DNA from: Gloeobacter kilaueensis JS1
GTDB lineage: Bacteria > Cyanobacteriota > Cyanobacteriia > Gloeobacterales > Gloeobacteraceae
NCBI RefSeq assembly: GCF_000484535.1
Contig: NC_022600.1
Span: 3,782,001 to 3,846,000, forward strand
Reading direction: 5' to 3'
Length of the DNA: 64,000 bases
In this document: positions 53,451 to 62,716 of the stretch, in pieces
Position numbering within the stretch: position 1 is the stretch's first letter
Layout of the letters: each line of letters begins with the position of its first letter
Notes under the pieces: generated by a model
Database searches by the model: none
Seen by the model: the letters and a program-made list of their open reading frames with translations, nothing else
What the model was told of the DNA's origin: nothing
Made by a program: the position numbers and the translations under genes

Positions 53451-54140
53451 ATGGCCGAACAAGAAAAAGTACCCATCGATCAGAAGCTTGAGGTCGTGGT
53501 GTTCGGTGTTTCTGACGTTGACCGGGCGAAAGCATTTTATGAAAATCTCGGCTGGCGGCTCGACATCGATGCGGTGAAGGACGACTTCCGGGTTATACAA
53601 TTCACGCCGCACAATTCGGAAACCTCGATCATCTTTGGCAAGGGAGTCACCTCGGCCAGCTCCGGTCCGGCGTACAATCTGGTTCTCGTTGTGGACGACC
53701 TCGATACTGTCCGAGCCGACCTGATCGCCCGCCGCATCGAGGTGAGTGAGATTTTCCACTATGCCGGCGGCCCCTTCAACAACACCGTTGAGAACCCACG
53801 CATCGACGGTCGCGACCCACAGGGCCGTTCCTACTCCTCATTTGCTTCGTTCAAGGATCCGGACGGCAACGAGTGGCTGCTCCAGGAGATTACCGAACGG
53901 CTTCCCGGTCGTGAGTGGACGTTGACGCAGGCACCGGCCCCAGACGTGCCAGCTCTTGCAGATTTGCTGCGTGAGACGGCAGAGCACCACGACCACTACG
54001 AGAAGACGCACGGTGAGCACCACTGGTGGGACTGGTACGCGCCCTACCTGGGTGCGCGTCAGACGGGCAGTAGCCCGGAGGTGGCAGCAACGGCAGCAGA
54101 TCGCTACCTGGAAGCAATCCTCCAGGTACGTTCCCAATGA
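53451..54140 (+). CDS. VOC family protein with His-rich tail
   Basis: The first 145 residues are a glyoxalase-like domain (KLEVVVFGVSDVDRAKAFYENLGW, then FASFKDPDGNEWLLQEI). A tail of about 80 residues contains ETAEHHDHYEKTHGEHHWWDWYAPYL, rich in His and Trp. From memory, this tail recurs in a group of VOC proteins. The ATG has AAAGGAGAA upstream. It is a stand-alone gene; the two-ATPase operon begins 87 bases downstream but with its own promoter. Confidence 0.88.
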   Translation: MAEQEKVPIDQKLEVVVFGVSDVDRAKAFYENLGWRLDIDAVKDDFRVIQFTPHNSETSIIFGKGVTSASSGPAYNLVLVVDDLDTVRADLIARRIEVSEIFHYAGGPFNNTVENPRIDGRDPQGRSYSSFASFKDPDGNEWLLQEITERLPGREWTLTQAPAPDVPALADLLRETAEHHDHYEKTHGEHHWWDWYAPYLGARQTGSSPEVAATAADRYLEAILQVRSQ

Positions 54141-54157
54141 CAATGCAAGGGCATAGA

Positions 54158-54221
54158 TTATATACGTCGCTTTTGACGTACGTTACTTTTGACGTACAAT
54201 AAAAATGACGTACGTTACTTT
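54158..54221. repeat. Four tandem 16-bp repeats at the ATPase operon promoter
   Basis: TGACGTACGTTACTTT at 54174, TGACGTACAATAAAAA at 54190 and TGACGTACGTTACTTT at 54206 follow each other without gaps. TTATATACGTCGCTTT at 54158 matches at 11 of 16 positions. The core TGACGTAC recurs every 16 bases and contains the palindrome ACGT. They lie over the promoter and end 6 bases before the ATG. Confidence 0.8.
54173..54200 (+). promoter_or_regulatory. Sigma70-type promoter embedded in the repeats
   Basis: TTGACG (54173-54178) and TACAAT (54195-54200) are 16 bases apart, a good -35/-10 pair. The -35 falls in repeat 2, the -10 in repeat 3, and the start of transcription (about 54207) in repeat 4. 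A protein binding the repeats would therefore cover the whole promoter. The leader before ATG 54228 is only about 20 bases. Confidence 0.6.
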
Positions 54222-54227
54222 TGCCTG

Positions 54228-55406
54228 ATGAGAGCCAATCCTGGTGGTCAAATTGCCCCTGCACAGGTCGTTGGTCGTGACGCACTGATCAAGAGGCTTT
54301 GGCGCGTGTTGGAGCGCCAGAGTCTAGTTCTCAGTGCTGAGCGTCGCATGGGCAAGACAACCATCATCCGCAAGATGGAAGCTGAGGTGTCGCAGAAGGG
54401 TGTGCTGGCCTTTTACAGAGATCTTGAGAACGTTCGCACTCCCATCGAATTTGTCGAAGTCATCCGTGAGGACGTTCAAAGTGCCTTGAGTTTACGGCAA
54501 CGGACGGCTCAGGGCTTTCTAAAGCTGCTTTCCACTCTGGGTGGGGGTGAGGCAGCCGGAGTCAAACTTCCCGAGATTGCCGCTCCCAGTTGGAAAAGAT
54601 TGCTGGAGGTGCTGATTACAGATCTGATGCGAGAGCCGGCTCAAACAGTAGTCTTCTTCTGGGACGAATTGCCGTTGATGATTTACAACATCCGCAACAG
54701 CAGCGGTGAGCAGACAGCTATGGAAGTCCTGGACACATTACGTGCTCTGCGGCAGATGCACGGCTCGCACCTGCGGATGGTTTTCACCGGTTCGATTGGA
54801 CTGCACAACGTCCTCACGTCCCTAAAGCGAGCCGGATACGCCAACGATCCCACCAACGACATGCTGCAGGAGGACGTGCCGCCTCTAGATCCCGGCTCGG
54901 CACAGGAACTGGCGTCGCAACTGATTGAGGGAGAACAACTGAATACCCCGGATCCGCAGCACCTCGCCCGAGCGATTGCTACAGCTGGCAACGGTATGCC
55001 CTTCTACATTCAGCATGTCGTCGATCGTCTGACAGCCATCGGCAGCGCCATCGGTGCAGGACAGGTAGAGGAGGTGGTGCAACAATTTCTGTGCGATCCG
55101 CAGGATGTTCTCCACCTGCGGTATTACCGGGAGCGCATTGCTACTTACTACACTTCTGCAGAGCAGCCACTTGCCCTGGCTGTACTCGATGTCCTTGCGG
55201 CTACCAGCCCCGCCATCGGCTTTAGTGAGATACACAGCGGCATTCAGGCAAACCCAAAGACTGCAGATTCAGAGGATGAAGCCGTGCGCGAGATACTAAC
55301 TTTATTGCAAAAAGACCACTATATTACCAGAGACAGTCAGGGTAATTATGCATTCCGCTCTTCATTCATCCAGCGCTACTGGCGATTTGCTCGGGGAGTG
55401 TTGTGA
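54228..55406 (+). CDS. P-loop ATPase, first gene of a two-ATPase operon
   Basis: The 392-residue product has Walker A SAERRMGKTT (Lys43) and Walker B VVFFWDELPLM (about 141-151). An R-S-x-F-like sensor region and a C-terminal winged-helix-like segment (YYRERIATYY, then YAFRSSFIQRYW) follow. The style is that of archaeal-type/MNS-clade STAND ATPases. ATG 54228 (MRANPGGQIAPAQVVGRDALI) has no ribosome site; a longer TTG frame would run through the repeats. The stop overlaps the start of the second ATPase (TGATG), so they are translated together. No effector domain is seen, so it may be a sensor/switch. Confidence 0.85.
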   Translation: MRANPGGQIAPAQVVGRDALIKRLWRVLERQSLVLSAERRMGKTTIIRKMEAEVSQKGVLAFYRDLENVRTPIEFVEVIREDVQSALSLRQRTAQGFLKLLSTLGGGEAAGVKLPEIAAPSWKRLLEVLITDLMREPAQTVVFFWDELPLMIYNIRNSSGEQTAMEVLDTLRALRQMHGSHLRMVFTGSIGLHNVLTSLKRAGYANDPTNDMLQEDVPPLDPGSAQELASQLIEGEQLNTPDPQHLARAIATAGNGMPFYIQHVVDRLTAIGSAIGAGQVEEVVQQFLCDPQDVLHLRYYRERIATYYTSAEQPLALAVLDVLAATSPAIGFSEIHSGIQANPKTADSEDEAVREILTLLQKDHYITRDSQGNYAFRSSFIQRYWRFARGVL

Positions 55407-57937
55407 TGCGCAGGAAATTTCTCTCACGGTTCACTCCCAGCTTGATGGCTGCCGAAGATTTGGAAGCTATCTTCGTGCAGCGCCAGAAACTGGTCGAGCG
55501 GTTTACGGACTTGATTCGCACCAGTGCCCTAACCCAGGCCAAGCATCACACACTGCTGATCGGGCCGCGTGGTATTGGCAAAACTCACTTCGTCTCACTG
55601 GTATATCACCGACTAAAAAAGCAAGAAGAACTCAAAGAAGCCCTACGCATTGCCTGGCTTCATGAGGAAGAATGGGGAGTCTCTTCATTGCTCGATCTGC
55701 TGATTCGTATTCTGCAGGCTCTAGTGAAGGAATACAACGATCAGGAGCTAGAGGAAAAAATCGAAAGCCTCTACGAGTCCTCAGCGGCTGAGGCAGAATC
55801 AAGAGCGAGAAAGATACTGAAAGACTGGCTCGGCCAGCGCACGCTTCTGTTAATTGTCGAAAACCTGGATGATGTCTTTCATGGTCTGAAAGAGCAAGGT
55901 CAGCAAAAACTGCGCTCCTATCTACAGGAGAACCCTTTCTGCACAATTCTGGCTACTTCCCAAAGTCTCTTCAACGGCATTTCGCTACAAACTTCGCCAT
56001 TTTATGGATTCTTTCGGATACAGACACTGAAAGGATTGAGCCTAGAGGAAGTTCGAGAACTGCTTATCAGGCTCGCTCAACAAGACAGCAACCGGGATCT
56101 AGAAACTTTCTTGGCAACAGAAGTAGCTTTGAACAGAATTAAAGCTATCCATCATCTGGCCGGTGGATGCCATAGGATCTATATCATTTTTTATCAATTT
56201 CTAACCAGAGAAAGCCTCGATGAGTTGTCTAGTTCCTTCCTTGAAACTCTTGATGAGCTGACACCTTACTATCAATCGAGAATGGCTTCACTTTCAATGC
56301 AACAAAGAAAAATAGTTGAATTTCTCTGTACTCAAGGTGGAGGAGTAACGGTCAAAGAAATTGCCAGGAAGTGCTTTATTACCCATCAAACAGCTTCAAG
56401 CCAACTAAAAGACCTCTCAGAGAAAGGATATGTCCAGTCGATGTTTGAGGGTCGAGAATCTTTCTATGAAATTCGAGAACCCTTGATGCGCTTATGTGTC
56501 GAAATTAAGCAGAGTCGTGGAAGGCCAATTCGTCTATTCGTTGAGTTTCTGAAGAACTGGTATTCTCGAAGGGAATTAGAGGAACTTCACTCAAAATTCC
56601 TAAACTCTGGCTCGATAGAGATAACGCACTTGCAAATGGCAATAGAAGAGCACGATTCTTCAAGGAATACACTCGATCTCTTAGGAACTCTTTCCAAGCA
56701 GATACACCATTTCCGAGAGCAATGGGAAAGTTTTGAGCAGTTGGACGAGTCGAAGCGAGCGTATTGCCACGTCATCGTCCAGTTGGCCAAGCTAATGCCT
56801 CAAACACCCACGAGCGAAGACCTTGAAAAGTTTGCTCCCCTTTTGCCATACTTGGAGGAGACGGCGACTGAATTGGTGCGCTGGATCGAAGATGATGGAT
56901 TGATCTGGGTTTTCTCAAGTGTTGCCAGATATTACGAGAGGCAGGAGGCATACCATATGGCAGAGTCTTGGTACCGACGCTGCTTGCAGGTGTGCCAGGA
57001 GCGATGGGGTCAAGAGCATCCTTCCGTAGCTACAAGTCTTAATAACCTAGCCTTACTCTACTTATACCAAAGTTCGTATAAGGAGGCCGAGCCGCTGTTT
57101 ATTCAAGCTCTCGAGATGAATAAAAAGTTGTTAGGCCAGCAGCATCCTTCCGTAGCCAGAAGTTTCAATAACTTGGGCTTGCTTTATAATCTTCAAGGCC
57201 AGTATGAAGAAGCTGAATTGATGTATGTTCGGGCTCTCGAGCTGCGACAGAAGCTTTTGGATCAGGAGTATCCTTACATAGCTCTCGTTCTCGACAACCT
57301 AGCTGGACTCTACCGTTCTCAGGGCCGGTATGAGAAGGCTGAGTTACTGTATACTCAAGCTCTCGAGCTGCGACAGAAGCTTTTGGATCAGGAGCATTTA
57401 GATATAGCTAGGAGTCTCAATAACCTGGCTATCCTATATACGATGCAGTCTCGGTGGTTAGAAGCTTTTGAGAGTTATCGGAAGAGCTTTCATATTCTTG
57501 AAAAAACTGGTAACAAGTTTAGAGAGATAGGAGTTCTTTCTCATCTGATCGATGCTTGCATCGGTGCTGAAAAATGGAAAGAGACTCTGAAATATATTCA
57601 GCTTCTCCTTCATGAACACGCCGTTCATAATTACGAGCTACCCGATGATTACTGGTCATACTCACTAGCAGGCAGGATGACCACTAGCCTACGCGCCCTT
57701 TCGGCTGTAAAAGCGGAGTTCAGAGAGCTAAAAGAGTGGTTTGAATTGTGGAAGCCATTGATTGAGCGTTATTCGGAGCTTCAAGTGCCAGGTCGCCTGC
57801 TCGCAAGCTGGGTGCAATACCAGGAGAAGCAGGGCGATCCGCGCGTATTGCTGGCCCTCCCAATTGAACAGCGGCGCATTCTGGAAGAATTGATCAATCC
57901 CCGTCCATCAACTGCAGGTTCTGAAACAGTACATTAG
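55403..57937 (+). CDS. P-loop ATPase with winged helix and TPR repeats, second gene of the pair
   Basis: The 844-residue product has Walker A LLIGPRGIGKTH (Lys60, Thr61) and Walker B TLLLIVENLDDVF (147-159). A winged-helix domain lies at about 296-365 (QRKIVEFLCTQGGGVTVKEIA, then TASSQLKDLSEKGYV). Helical repeats follow, including at least four 42-residue TPRs between about 510 and 700 (for example HPSVATSLNNLALLYLYQSSYKEAEPLF). This layout (ATPase, wHTH, TPR sensor) is that of STAND switches such as MalT-like proteins. The start is GTG 55403 or ATG 55406. AT-richer than the neighbours. Partner of the upstream ATPase; the trigger and output are unknown. Confidence 0.87.
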   Translation: MMRRKFLSRFTPSLMAAEDLEAIFVQRQKLVERFTDLIRTSALTQAKHHTLLIGPRGIGKTHFVSLVYHRLKKQEELKEALRIAWLHEEEWGVSSLLDLLIRILQALVKEYNDQELEEKIESLYESSAAEAESRARKILKDWLGQRTLLLIVENLDDVFHGLKEQGQQKLRSYLQENPFCTILATSQSLFNGISLQTSPFYGFFRIQTLKGLSLEEVRELLIRLAQQDSNRDLETFLATEVALNRIKAIHHLAGGCHRIYIIFYQFLTRESLDELSSSFLETLDELTPYYQSRMASLSMQQRKIVEFLCTQGGGVTVKEIARKCFITHQTASSQLKDLSEKGYVQSMFEGRESFYEIREPLMRLCVEIKQSRGRPIRLFVEFLKNWYSRRELEELHSKFLNSGSIEITHLQMAIEEHDSSRNTLDLLGTLSKQIHHFREQWESFEQLDESKRAYCHVIVQLAKLMPQTPTSEDLEKFAPLLPYLEETATELVRWIEDDGLIWVFSSVARYYERQEAYHMAESWYRRCLQVCQERWGQEHPSVATSLNNLALLYLYQSSYKEAEPLFIQALEMNKKLLGQQHPSVARSFNNLGLLYNLQGQYEEAELMYVRALELRQKLLDQEYPYIALVLDNLAGLYRSQGRYEKAELLYTQALELRQKLLDQEHLDIARSLNNLAILYTMQSRWLEAFESYRKSFHILEKTGNKFREIGVLSHLIDACIGAEKWKETLKYIQLLLHEHAVHNYELPDDYWSYSLAGRMTTSLRALSAVKAEFRELKEWFELWKPLIERYSELQVPGRLLASWVQYQEKQGDPRVLLALPIEQRRILEELINPRPSTAGSETVH

Positions 57938-59085
57938 CGACGCTGGATCTCGACTGTGCCATTGCTGTAGGCGGTGAGGGCGTTGGACTGCAGGTAAGCT
58001 CTTGCCCGGCTGTCGCCTTTGAGATAAGCGTCCCAGAAAGCGACCGTAGCAATCTTGATGTCGTCCCAGATGGCCGATTGGGTCCCTACTTCGTCTCGAA
58101 GCTGGTTGAACAGTTTTCCCCCGCCCCCTTCGCCGGGGCCGCCCAGAGCAGCGTGGTTCGCCCCTTCGATGATGAGGCCGTACTTGTTGCCGGGGGCGGA
58201 AAGTTTGAAGGCATCTAATTTTTGCTGGGCATCCTGGCCGGTGATCCCCCGGTCGAGGGAGCCAGTAATCACCATGAGGGGCAGTCTGATGCCACTCCAG
58301 GAATTGTCAGTAAGGCCCTGCTGGCCGCTGCCCTGGCCGGAGAGCATCAGTACCGCCTGCACGCGGTTGTCAGCAAAGCTGGTGCTGCCCCGGCCCGGAA
58401 TGTTCACCCGCGCTCCGGCGATCAGTTGGGCAGTGTAGGCTCCCAGGGAATGGCCGCCGACGCCGATGCGAGCAGGGTCGATCTTGCCCCTGAGTTCGGG
58501 AATCTGGTTTTCGAGGCTGCCCAGCGAATCGATGACAAGGGAGATGTCCTGGGCGCGGTTGATCCAGGTATTGGGATCGTCGTTGATCCGGCGGATTCTG
58601 CCCAGCATACCCATGCCGCCCCCGCCGCCGAAACCGCCACGACCAAAACCGCCACCGCCACCAAAACCACCGCGCCGGTTTTGCTGGGGGTTCTCGCCCT
58701 GCCCACCAAAAGAATCGGCGTGGGTCGGGTTGATCACGACGTAGCCGTGGGAAGCCCAGAACTGGGCAAAGGGGGCTTTGCGCTCGCCTGAGCCACCGGT
58801 GCCGTGGGAGAAGATGATGACTGGAAATGGTCCTTTTGCGTCTGGGTAGGCGATGTAGAGCGGCAACTGCTTGCCGCGCCGCTGGTCTGTGAGGCCAATT
58901 TGAGAAGCTTCTTGAACGCGGTAGGTGCCGTCTGTAGCGTAGGCATTGCTGGTGGCGTCGGCTCTGGCATCGATCTGCGGGGGCCGCTGGGCATCGGCGG
59001 GCCAGAAGGCGAAGACAGCGCCCAGAATAAACGCCAGCGCCGCACCGACGATCAGGAGCGGACTGCGCCGGTTTCGAGGGAACAT
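57934..59085 (-). CDS. Exported PAF-acetylhydrolase-like alpha/beta hydrolase with a Gly-rich insertion
   Basis: The 383-residue product has an N-terminal membrane/signal segment (LLIVGAALAFILGAVFAFW). The hydrolase core has FPVIIFSHGTGGSGERKA (oxyanion), GVGGHSLGAYTAQLIAG (nucleophile Ser), VITGSLDRGITG (acid) and IEGANHAALGG (His). Between about 131 and 158 a stretch of Phe-Gly-Gly units, FGGGGGFGRGGFGGGGGMG, interrupts the fold. Such low-complexity loops are odd in this family. AGGA precedes the ATG. Convergent with the ATPase operon, overlapping by 4 bases. Confidence 0.85.
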   Translation of the reverse strand: MFPRNRRSPLLIVGAALAFILGAVFAFWPADAQRPPQIDARADATSNAYATDGTYRVQEASQIGLTDQRRGKQLPLYIAYPDAKGPFPVIIFSHGTGGSGERKAPFAQFWASHGYVVINPTHADSFGGQGENPQQNRRGGFGGGGGFGRGGFGGGGGMGMLGRIRRINDDPNTWINRAQDISLVIDSLGSLENQIPELRGKIDPARIGVGGHSLGAYTAQLIAGARVNIPGRGSTSFADNRVQAVLMLSGQGSGQQGLTDNSWSGIRLPLMVITGSLDRGITGQDAQQKLDAFKLSAPGNKYGLIIEGANHAALGGPGEGGGGKLFNQLRDEVGTQSAIWDDIKIATVAFWDAYLKGDSRARAYLQSNALTAYSNGTVEIQRR

Positions 59086-59180
59086 CCTGTCCTCCCGCGA
59101 AAATACATCGACTTGTAAGGCAAAAGTCCGGGTGCGCCGGACCCCCCGCCAATGTAACAGACGACCAGCCGGTAGTGGCT

Positions 59181-59594
59181 TTACTTCACCGGCGCGACAT
59201 CCGAGGTGCAGAAGGCGCAGCGCTTCGCTTCGATTGGAATCTCACTCAGGCACTCGGGGCACTTGCGCGTCGTCGGATCAGCTGGAGCGGGCGAGTTGCG
59301 GGTGCGGGCGATCAAGGCGTTGACGGGCAGAACCACCAGAAAATAGATAACCGCTGCGATGATCAAAAACGAAATGATCGCGTTGATCAATTCACCGTAG
59401 AGAAATTTGCTGTTGTTGATCGTGAAATAGAGATTCGAGAAATCCGGCTGGCCGCCGATCGCAGCGATCAGAGGCGTCACCAATCCTTTTACGAATGTGT
59501 CTACTATTTTGCCAAATGCCGCACCGATGACGACGCCGACAGCCAGATCGACGACGTTGCCCCTCAACAAAAATTGCTGGAAACCTGAAAGCAT
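59181..59594 (-). CDS. mscL: Large-conductance mechanosensitive channel with zinc ribbon
   Basis: This two-helix channel releases solutes under osmotic shock. FQQFLLRGNVVDLAVGVVIGAAFGKIVDTFV is the amphipathic N-helix and pore helix; AIISFLIIAAVIYFLVVLPVNAL is helix 2. The tail has CPECLSEIPIEAKRCAFC, a four-Cys zinc ribbon found in some MscL proteins. ATG 59594 has GGAG at proper distance; an upstream GTG lies inside the ribosome site. The length is 137 residues. Confidence 0.95.
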   Translation of the reverse strand: MLSGFQQFLLRGNVVDLAVGVVIGAAFGKIVDTFVKGLVTPLIAAIGGQPDFSNLYFTINNSKFLYGELINAIISFLIIAAVIYFLVVLPVNALIARTRNSPAPADPTTRKCPECLSEIPIEAKRCAFCTSDVAPVK

Positions 59595-59718
59595 ATTGAA
59601 CACTCCTGCGACAAAAAGGGATTGAACACCGCAAGATTATCTCATCTTGAATCAGGGGATTTCAGTAGCGATTGGCAACTTGAAAACAAAGATTTCCAGA
59701 CGAAGCAGGGGCAAAGCG

Positions 59719-61287
59719 TCAGTTTCCCAGTTGCGACGGCAGCCCGCCCGAAGGATAGTGCTCCTGTCTGCGGCTGCTCTGCAGGTGCTGGCTGATTCCC
59801 AGCCCGCCTACGTAGCCGTAACCTGAGACGTACAGGAGCAAAAAAGGCAGCACCCCCCAGGCGTGAGCGGCGATAGCGAGAACCAGCGCCCAGAGCGCGT
59901 AAGCCCCCAGGCCCAGTTCCGCAAAGCTCAGCGGATCGAGGGGCAACTGGTAGCGCTTGGACTGCCAGCGGTCGCCGGGGGCGACGACGGCAAATTTGGG
60001 GGTACGGCGAAAGGAACCGCCGCGATCGACCAGACCCGCCAGCACCGCCCGGCTGTTGGCGAGGGACAGGCCCGTGCCGAGGACAGCGAGAAGCACAATG
60101 CGGGGCAGGGCGCGCCACCAGTGGCTAGGATGCAGTTCGCGCTGGGCGGCCAGATAAAGAACCGGTGGACCGAAGGTCGCCGGGACCATCAGCACTCCCC
60201 AGAGGCGGCTGAGGGGGTGATCGCCCACCCAGGGGGTAAGTAGCAGCGGCACAGAAGCCAGCACGATGAAGAGCATCAAGGGATGGACGGCGTAGCCCGT
60301 CAGATGGAGCGTCGCCTGCAGCTTCTGCGCAGCGCCGAGGGGAGCGGCCCAGACCGGCCCCAGCAATTTACGGGCGCACTGGATGCTGCCTTTGGCCCAG
60401 CGCGCCTGCTGCAGTTTGTAGGCGACCATCGTCACCGGCAGCTCGGCTGGGGCGACGATCCGGTTGTCGTAGAGCGCCCGCCAACCGGCAAGCTGGCTGC
60501 GATAGCTGAGGTCGAGATCTTCAGCCAGAGTGTCAGCCTGCCAGCCGCCGCCGCCCGTGATCGCCGCCTTGCGCCAGATCCCGGCGGTGCCGTTGAAGTT
60601 GAGCAGGTAGTGATTGCCGTAGCGCGCCTGCTGCTCGATGGCGAAGTGGCCATCGATACCCAGCGCCTGCAGGCGGGTGAGGAGCGAATAGTCGGCGTTG
60701 GTGTGAGCCCAGCGGGTCTGCACCAGCCCGACCTCTGGATCGCCAAAGTGGACGAGGGTGCGCTTGAGCCAGTCGGCGGGCGGCAAAAAATCGGCGTCAA
60801 AGATGGCGATAAATTCGCCCTGCGCCTCCGGCAGGGCGGCGGCGAGGGCACCGGCCTTAAAACCCCGCCGGTCGCGGCGCGCAAGATAGTCGATCCGATA
60901 GCCGCGCTCGCGGTACTCGGCGACGGCAGCCGCAAGGATGGATCCTGTCTCGTCGGTCGAATCGTCGAGCACCTGGATCTGCAGCGCTCCGGCAGGATAA
61001 TCGAGGGCACAGACGGCGGCGAGCAACCGGCGGCAGACGTACAGTTCGTTATAAATCGGCAACTGCACCGTGACCACCGGCCAGTCCACCGGAGGCGCAA
61101 ACGAACCGGCAGTGTTGCCGCCGCGATGCCGCCTGAAGGTGAGCCAGTAGGCGTTGATGCCATAGCAAAAAAGCCACAGGGCCGCCAGGCTGTTGAGAGC
61201 CAGCAACCCAAAAGCACAACCGTTCTGGAATTCAACCAGCGTGCTGTTCAGAAGTCCTCTGGGGCGCAACGATCCGGTTGTTGGCAT
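59719..61287 (-). CDS. Membrane family 2 glycosyltransferase (cellulose-synthase-like)
   Basis: The processive GT2 motifs are all present: [31 protein letters not shown] and QQARWAKGS (the Q/RxxRW motif). The flanking membrane helices number about two N-terminal and four or more C-terminal. The product is therefore likely to polymerise a beta-linked glycan or transfer to lipid. The start is unclear: ATG 61287 overlaps panD by 56 bases; a TTG at 61269 would also overlap, and no clear ribosome site guides the choice. It is the last gene of ppa-panD-GT2. Confidence 0.85.
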   Translation of the reverse strand: MPTTGSLRPRGLLNSTLVEFQNGCAFGLLALNSLAALWLFCYGINAYWLTFRRHRGGNTAGSFAPPVDWPVVTVQLPIYNELYVCRRLLAAVCALDYPAGALQIQVLDDSTDETGSILAAAVAEYRERGYRIDYLARRDRRGFKAGALAAALPEAQGEFIAIFDADFLPPADWLKRTLVHFGDPEVGLVQTRWAHTNADYSLLTRLQALGIDGHFAIEQQARYGNHYLLNFNGTAGIWRKAAITGGGGWQADTLAEDLDLSYRSQLAGWRALYDNRIVAPAELPVTMVAYKLQQARWAKGSIQCARKLLGPVWAAPLGAAQKLQATLHLTGYAVHPLMLFIVLASVPLLLTPWVGDHPLSRLWGVLMVPATFGPPVLYLAAQRELHPSHWWRALPRIVLLAVLGTGLSLANSRAVLAGLVDRGGSFRRTPKFAVVAPGDRWQSKRYQLPLDPLSFAELGLGAYALWALVLAIAAHAWGVLPFLLLYVSGYGYVGGLGISQHLQSSRRQEHYPSGGLPSQLGN

Positions 61288-61612
61288 CGACGTGGACCAC
61301 CAGCGGCTGGTGGTGACGCAACTCGTCGCTGCTCGCCTGGCCGTAGGCAAGAATGATCACCTGATCGCCCGCGACCGCGAGCCGAGCGGCGGCTCCGTTG
61401 AGGACGACGGCTCCAGAACCCGCCGTCGCCTCGATCGCGTAGGTGACCAGTCGCGCTCCGTTGTTGAGGTTGACGACGTGGACCTGCTCGTAGGGCAAAA
61501 TACCGGCAGCATCGAGCAGGTCAGCATCGACGCTCACTGAACCGACGTACTCCAGGCAGGCACCGGTGACGGTGGCGCGGTGAATCTTACCCAGCAAAAC
61601 GGTGCGCAGCAT
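61232..61612 (-). CDS. panD: Aspartate 1-decarboxylase proenzyme
   Basis: It forms beta-alanine from aspartate for pantothenate and Co[21 protein letters not shown] followed by EYVGSVSVD places the self-cleavage site at Gly24-Ser25, where the pyruvoyl group forms. [19 protein letters not shown] and [12 protein letters not shown] match the family. The length of 126 residues is standard. ATG 61612 is 13 bases after the ppa stop. Confidence 0.97.
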   Translation of the reverse strand: MLRTVLLGKIHRATVTGACLEYVGSVSVDADLLDAAGILPYEQVHVVNLNNGARLVTYAIEATAGSGAVVLNGAAARLAVAGDQVIILAYGQASSDELRHHQPLVVHVDANNRIVAPQRTSEQHAG

Positions 61613-61625
61613 CGCCTTTTTCTCT

Positions 61626-62138
61626 CTAGCGGTAGGCCGCGATAGACTTGTCAATTAACGCCTGGGCGACGGCCACACCCTGCCAGCCGGTGATCTCGGT
61701 CACTTTTTTTTCTAGCCGCTTGTAGGTGGCAAAAAATTCGGCGATCTCGTCGAGCCGGTGCTGCTCGAGGTCGCCAATGTCTTTGATCCCGGCGTAGCGC
61801 GGATCTTTGGCCGGCACACAGAGAATCTTCTCATCGCCGTCGCCGCCGTCGATCATCCCCAGCACCCCGATGGGCCGGGCCGCAATAAGACAACCGGGGA
61901 AGGTCGGCTCGTCCATCAGCACCAGCCCGTCGAGCGGATCGCCGTCGTCTGCCAGCGTATTGGGGACAAAGCCGTAATCGCCCGGATAGTACGTCGCTGA
62001 GTAGAGTACGCGATCGAGGGCAAAGACCCCCAGTTCCTTGTCGAACTCGAACTTGTTGTGCGAACGGCTGGGAATCTCTACCAGCACGTTGAGCAGCCCC
62101 TCTTTTGGCCGCGCCGGAATCTTGCTCAGGTCGATCAC
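61626..62138 (-). CDS. ppa: Inorganic pyrophosphatase (soluble, family I)
   Basis: It hydrolyses PPi to phosphate, driving biosynthesis. [47 protein letters not shown] (the Asp cluster of the signature) and [14 protein letters not shown] are present. The length is 170 residues. The start is GTG. First gene of the operon with panD and the GT2 gene. Confidence 0.97.
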   Translation of the reverse strand: MIDLSKIPARPKEGLLNVLVEIPSRSHNKFEFDKELGVFALDRVLYSATYYPGDYGFVPNTLADDGDPLDGLVLMDEPTFPGCLIAARPIGVLGMIDGGDGDEKILCVPAKDPRYAGIKDIGDLEQHRLDEIAEFFATYKRLEKKVTEITGWQGVAVAQALIDKSIAAYR

Positions 62139-62716
62139 AGTGTCCTCGTCTACTACCGGTCTTCGATGGCTATTTTACGGTAGCGCAACTCATCAATCGA
62201 ATTCAATGAAAGAAAAATAGCGATAATTATTCGGGTTTTCTTATTTATAAAAAAGGCTCATAAATACTAGGATTTACTGCTATTTCTACTTGAAATGGCG
62301 GGATATTTGCTCCGTGGCCAAAAATACGCTCGGTCATCAATTGCTGATATAGCAGGCTTTTAGATTAGTGCTTAAGAGTGGCAGACTTGCATGCTCCTGT
62401 CAAAATGTGGTAGCTATGCTCTTGAGAATCGCAAGCTTGCTCGTGGTCGCACATTCCTTCCTTCGTCTCAATTTAAAACCTTCGTGCGAAATGCCAGTTG
62501 TTGGATTGTTGTCGATGTGTAGAAGGCTACAGCTAGCTGACGATGGGGATGATTCGATTGTGTCGGCGAATACCTTACCACACCTGGAAGGATTTCTCGC
62601 CGCCTGCTGCTGACGAGTCTGGCTTGTTGACCTTCTGTCAGATTTCGGTCGCTATATGTGTGTAAGTCTAGCTCGTTAATGGTCTGCGCTTCCCCCATTA
62701 CTCCGTGCTGCCCTCG
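62139..62716. other. 578-bp divergent intergenic region
   Basis: AT-rich near 62210-62300, with no supported gene. Frames of about 75-80 codons exist on both strands at 62368-62698, but neither has a ribosome site or clear coding character. It should hold the ppa promoter and that of the large synthase gene. Confidence 0.5.

Noticed and set aside
62368-62698. Open frames on both strands in the ppa/synthase intergenic region
   Set aside because: Neither has a start signal or recognisable pattern; they overlap one another in antisense.
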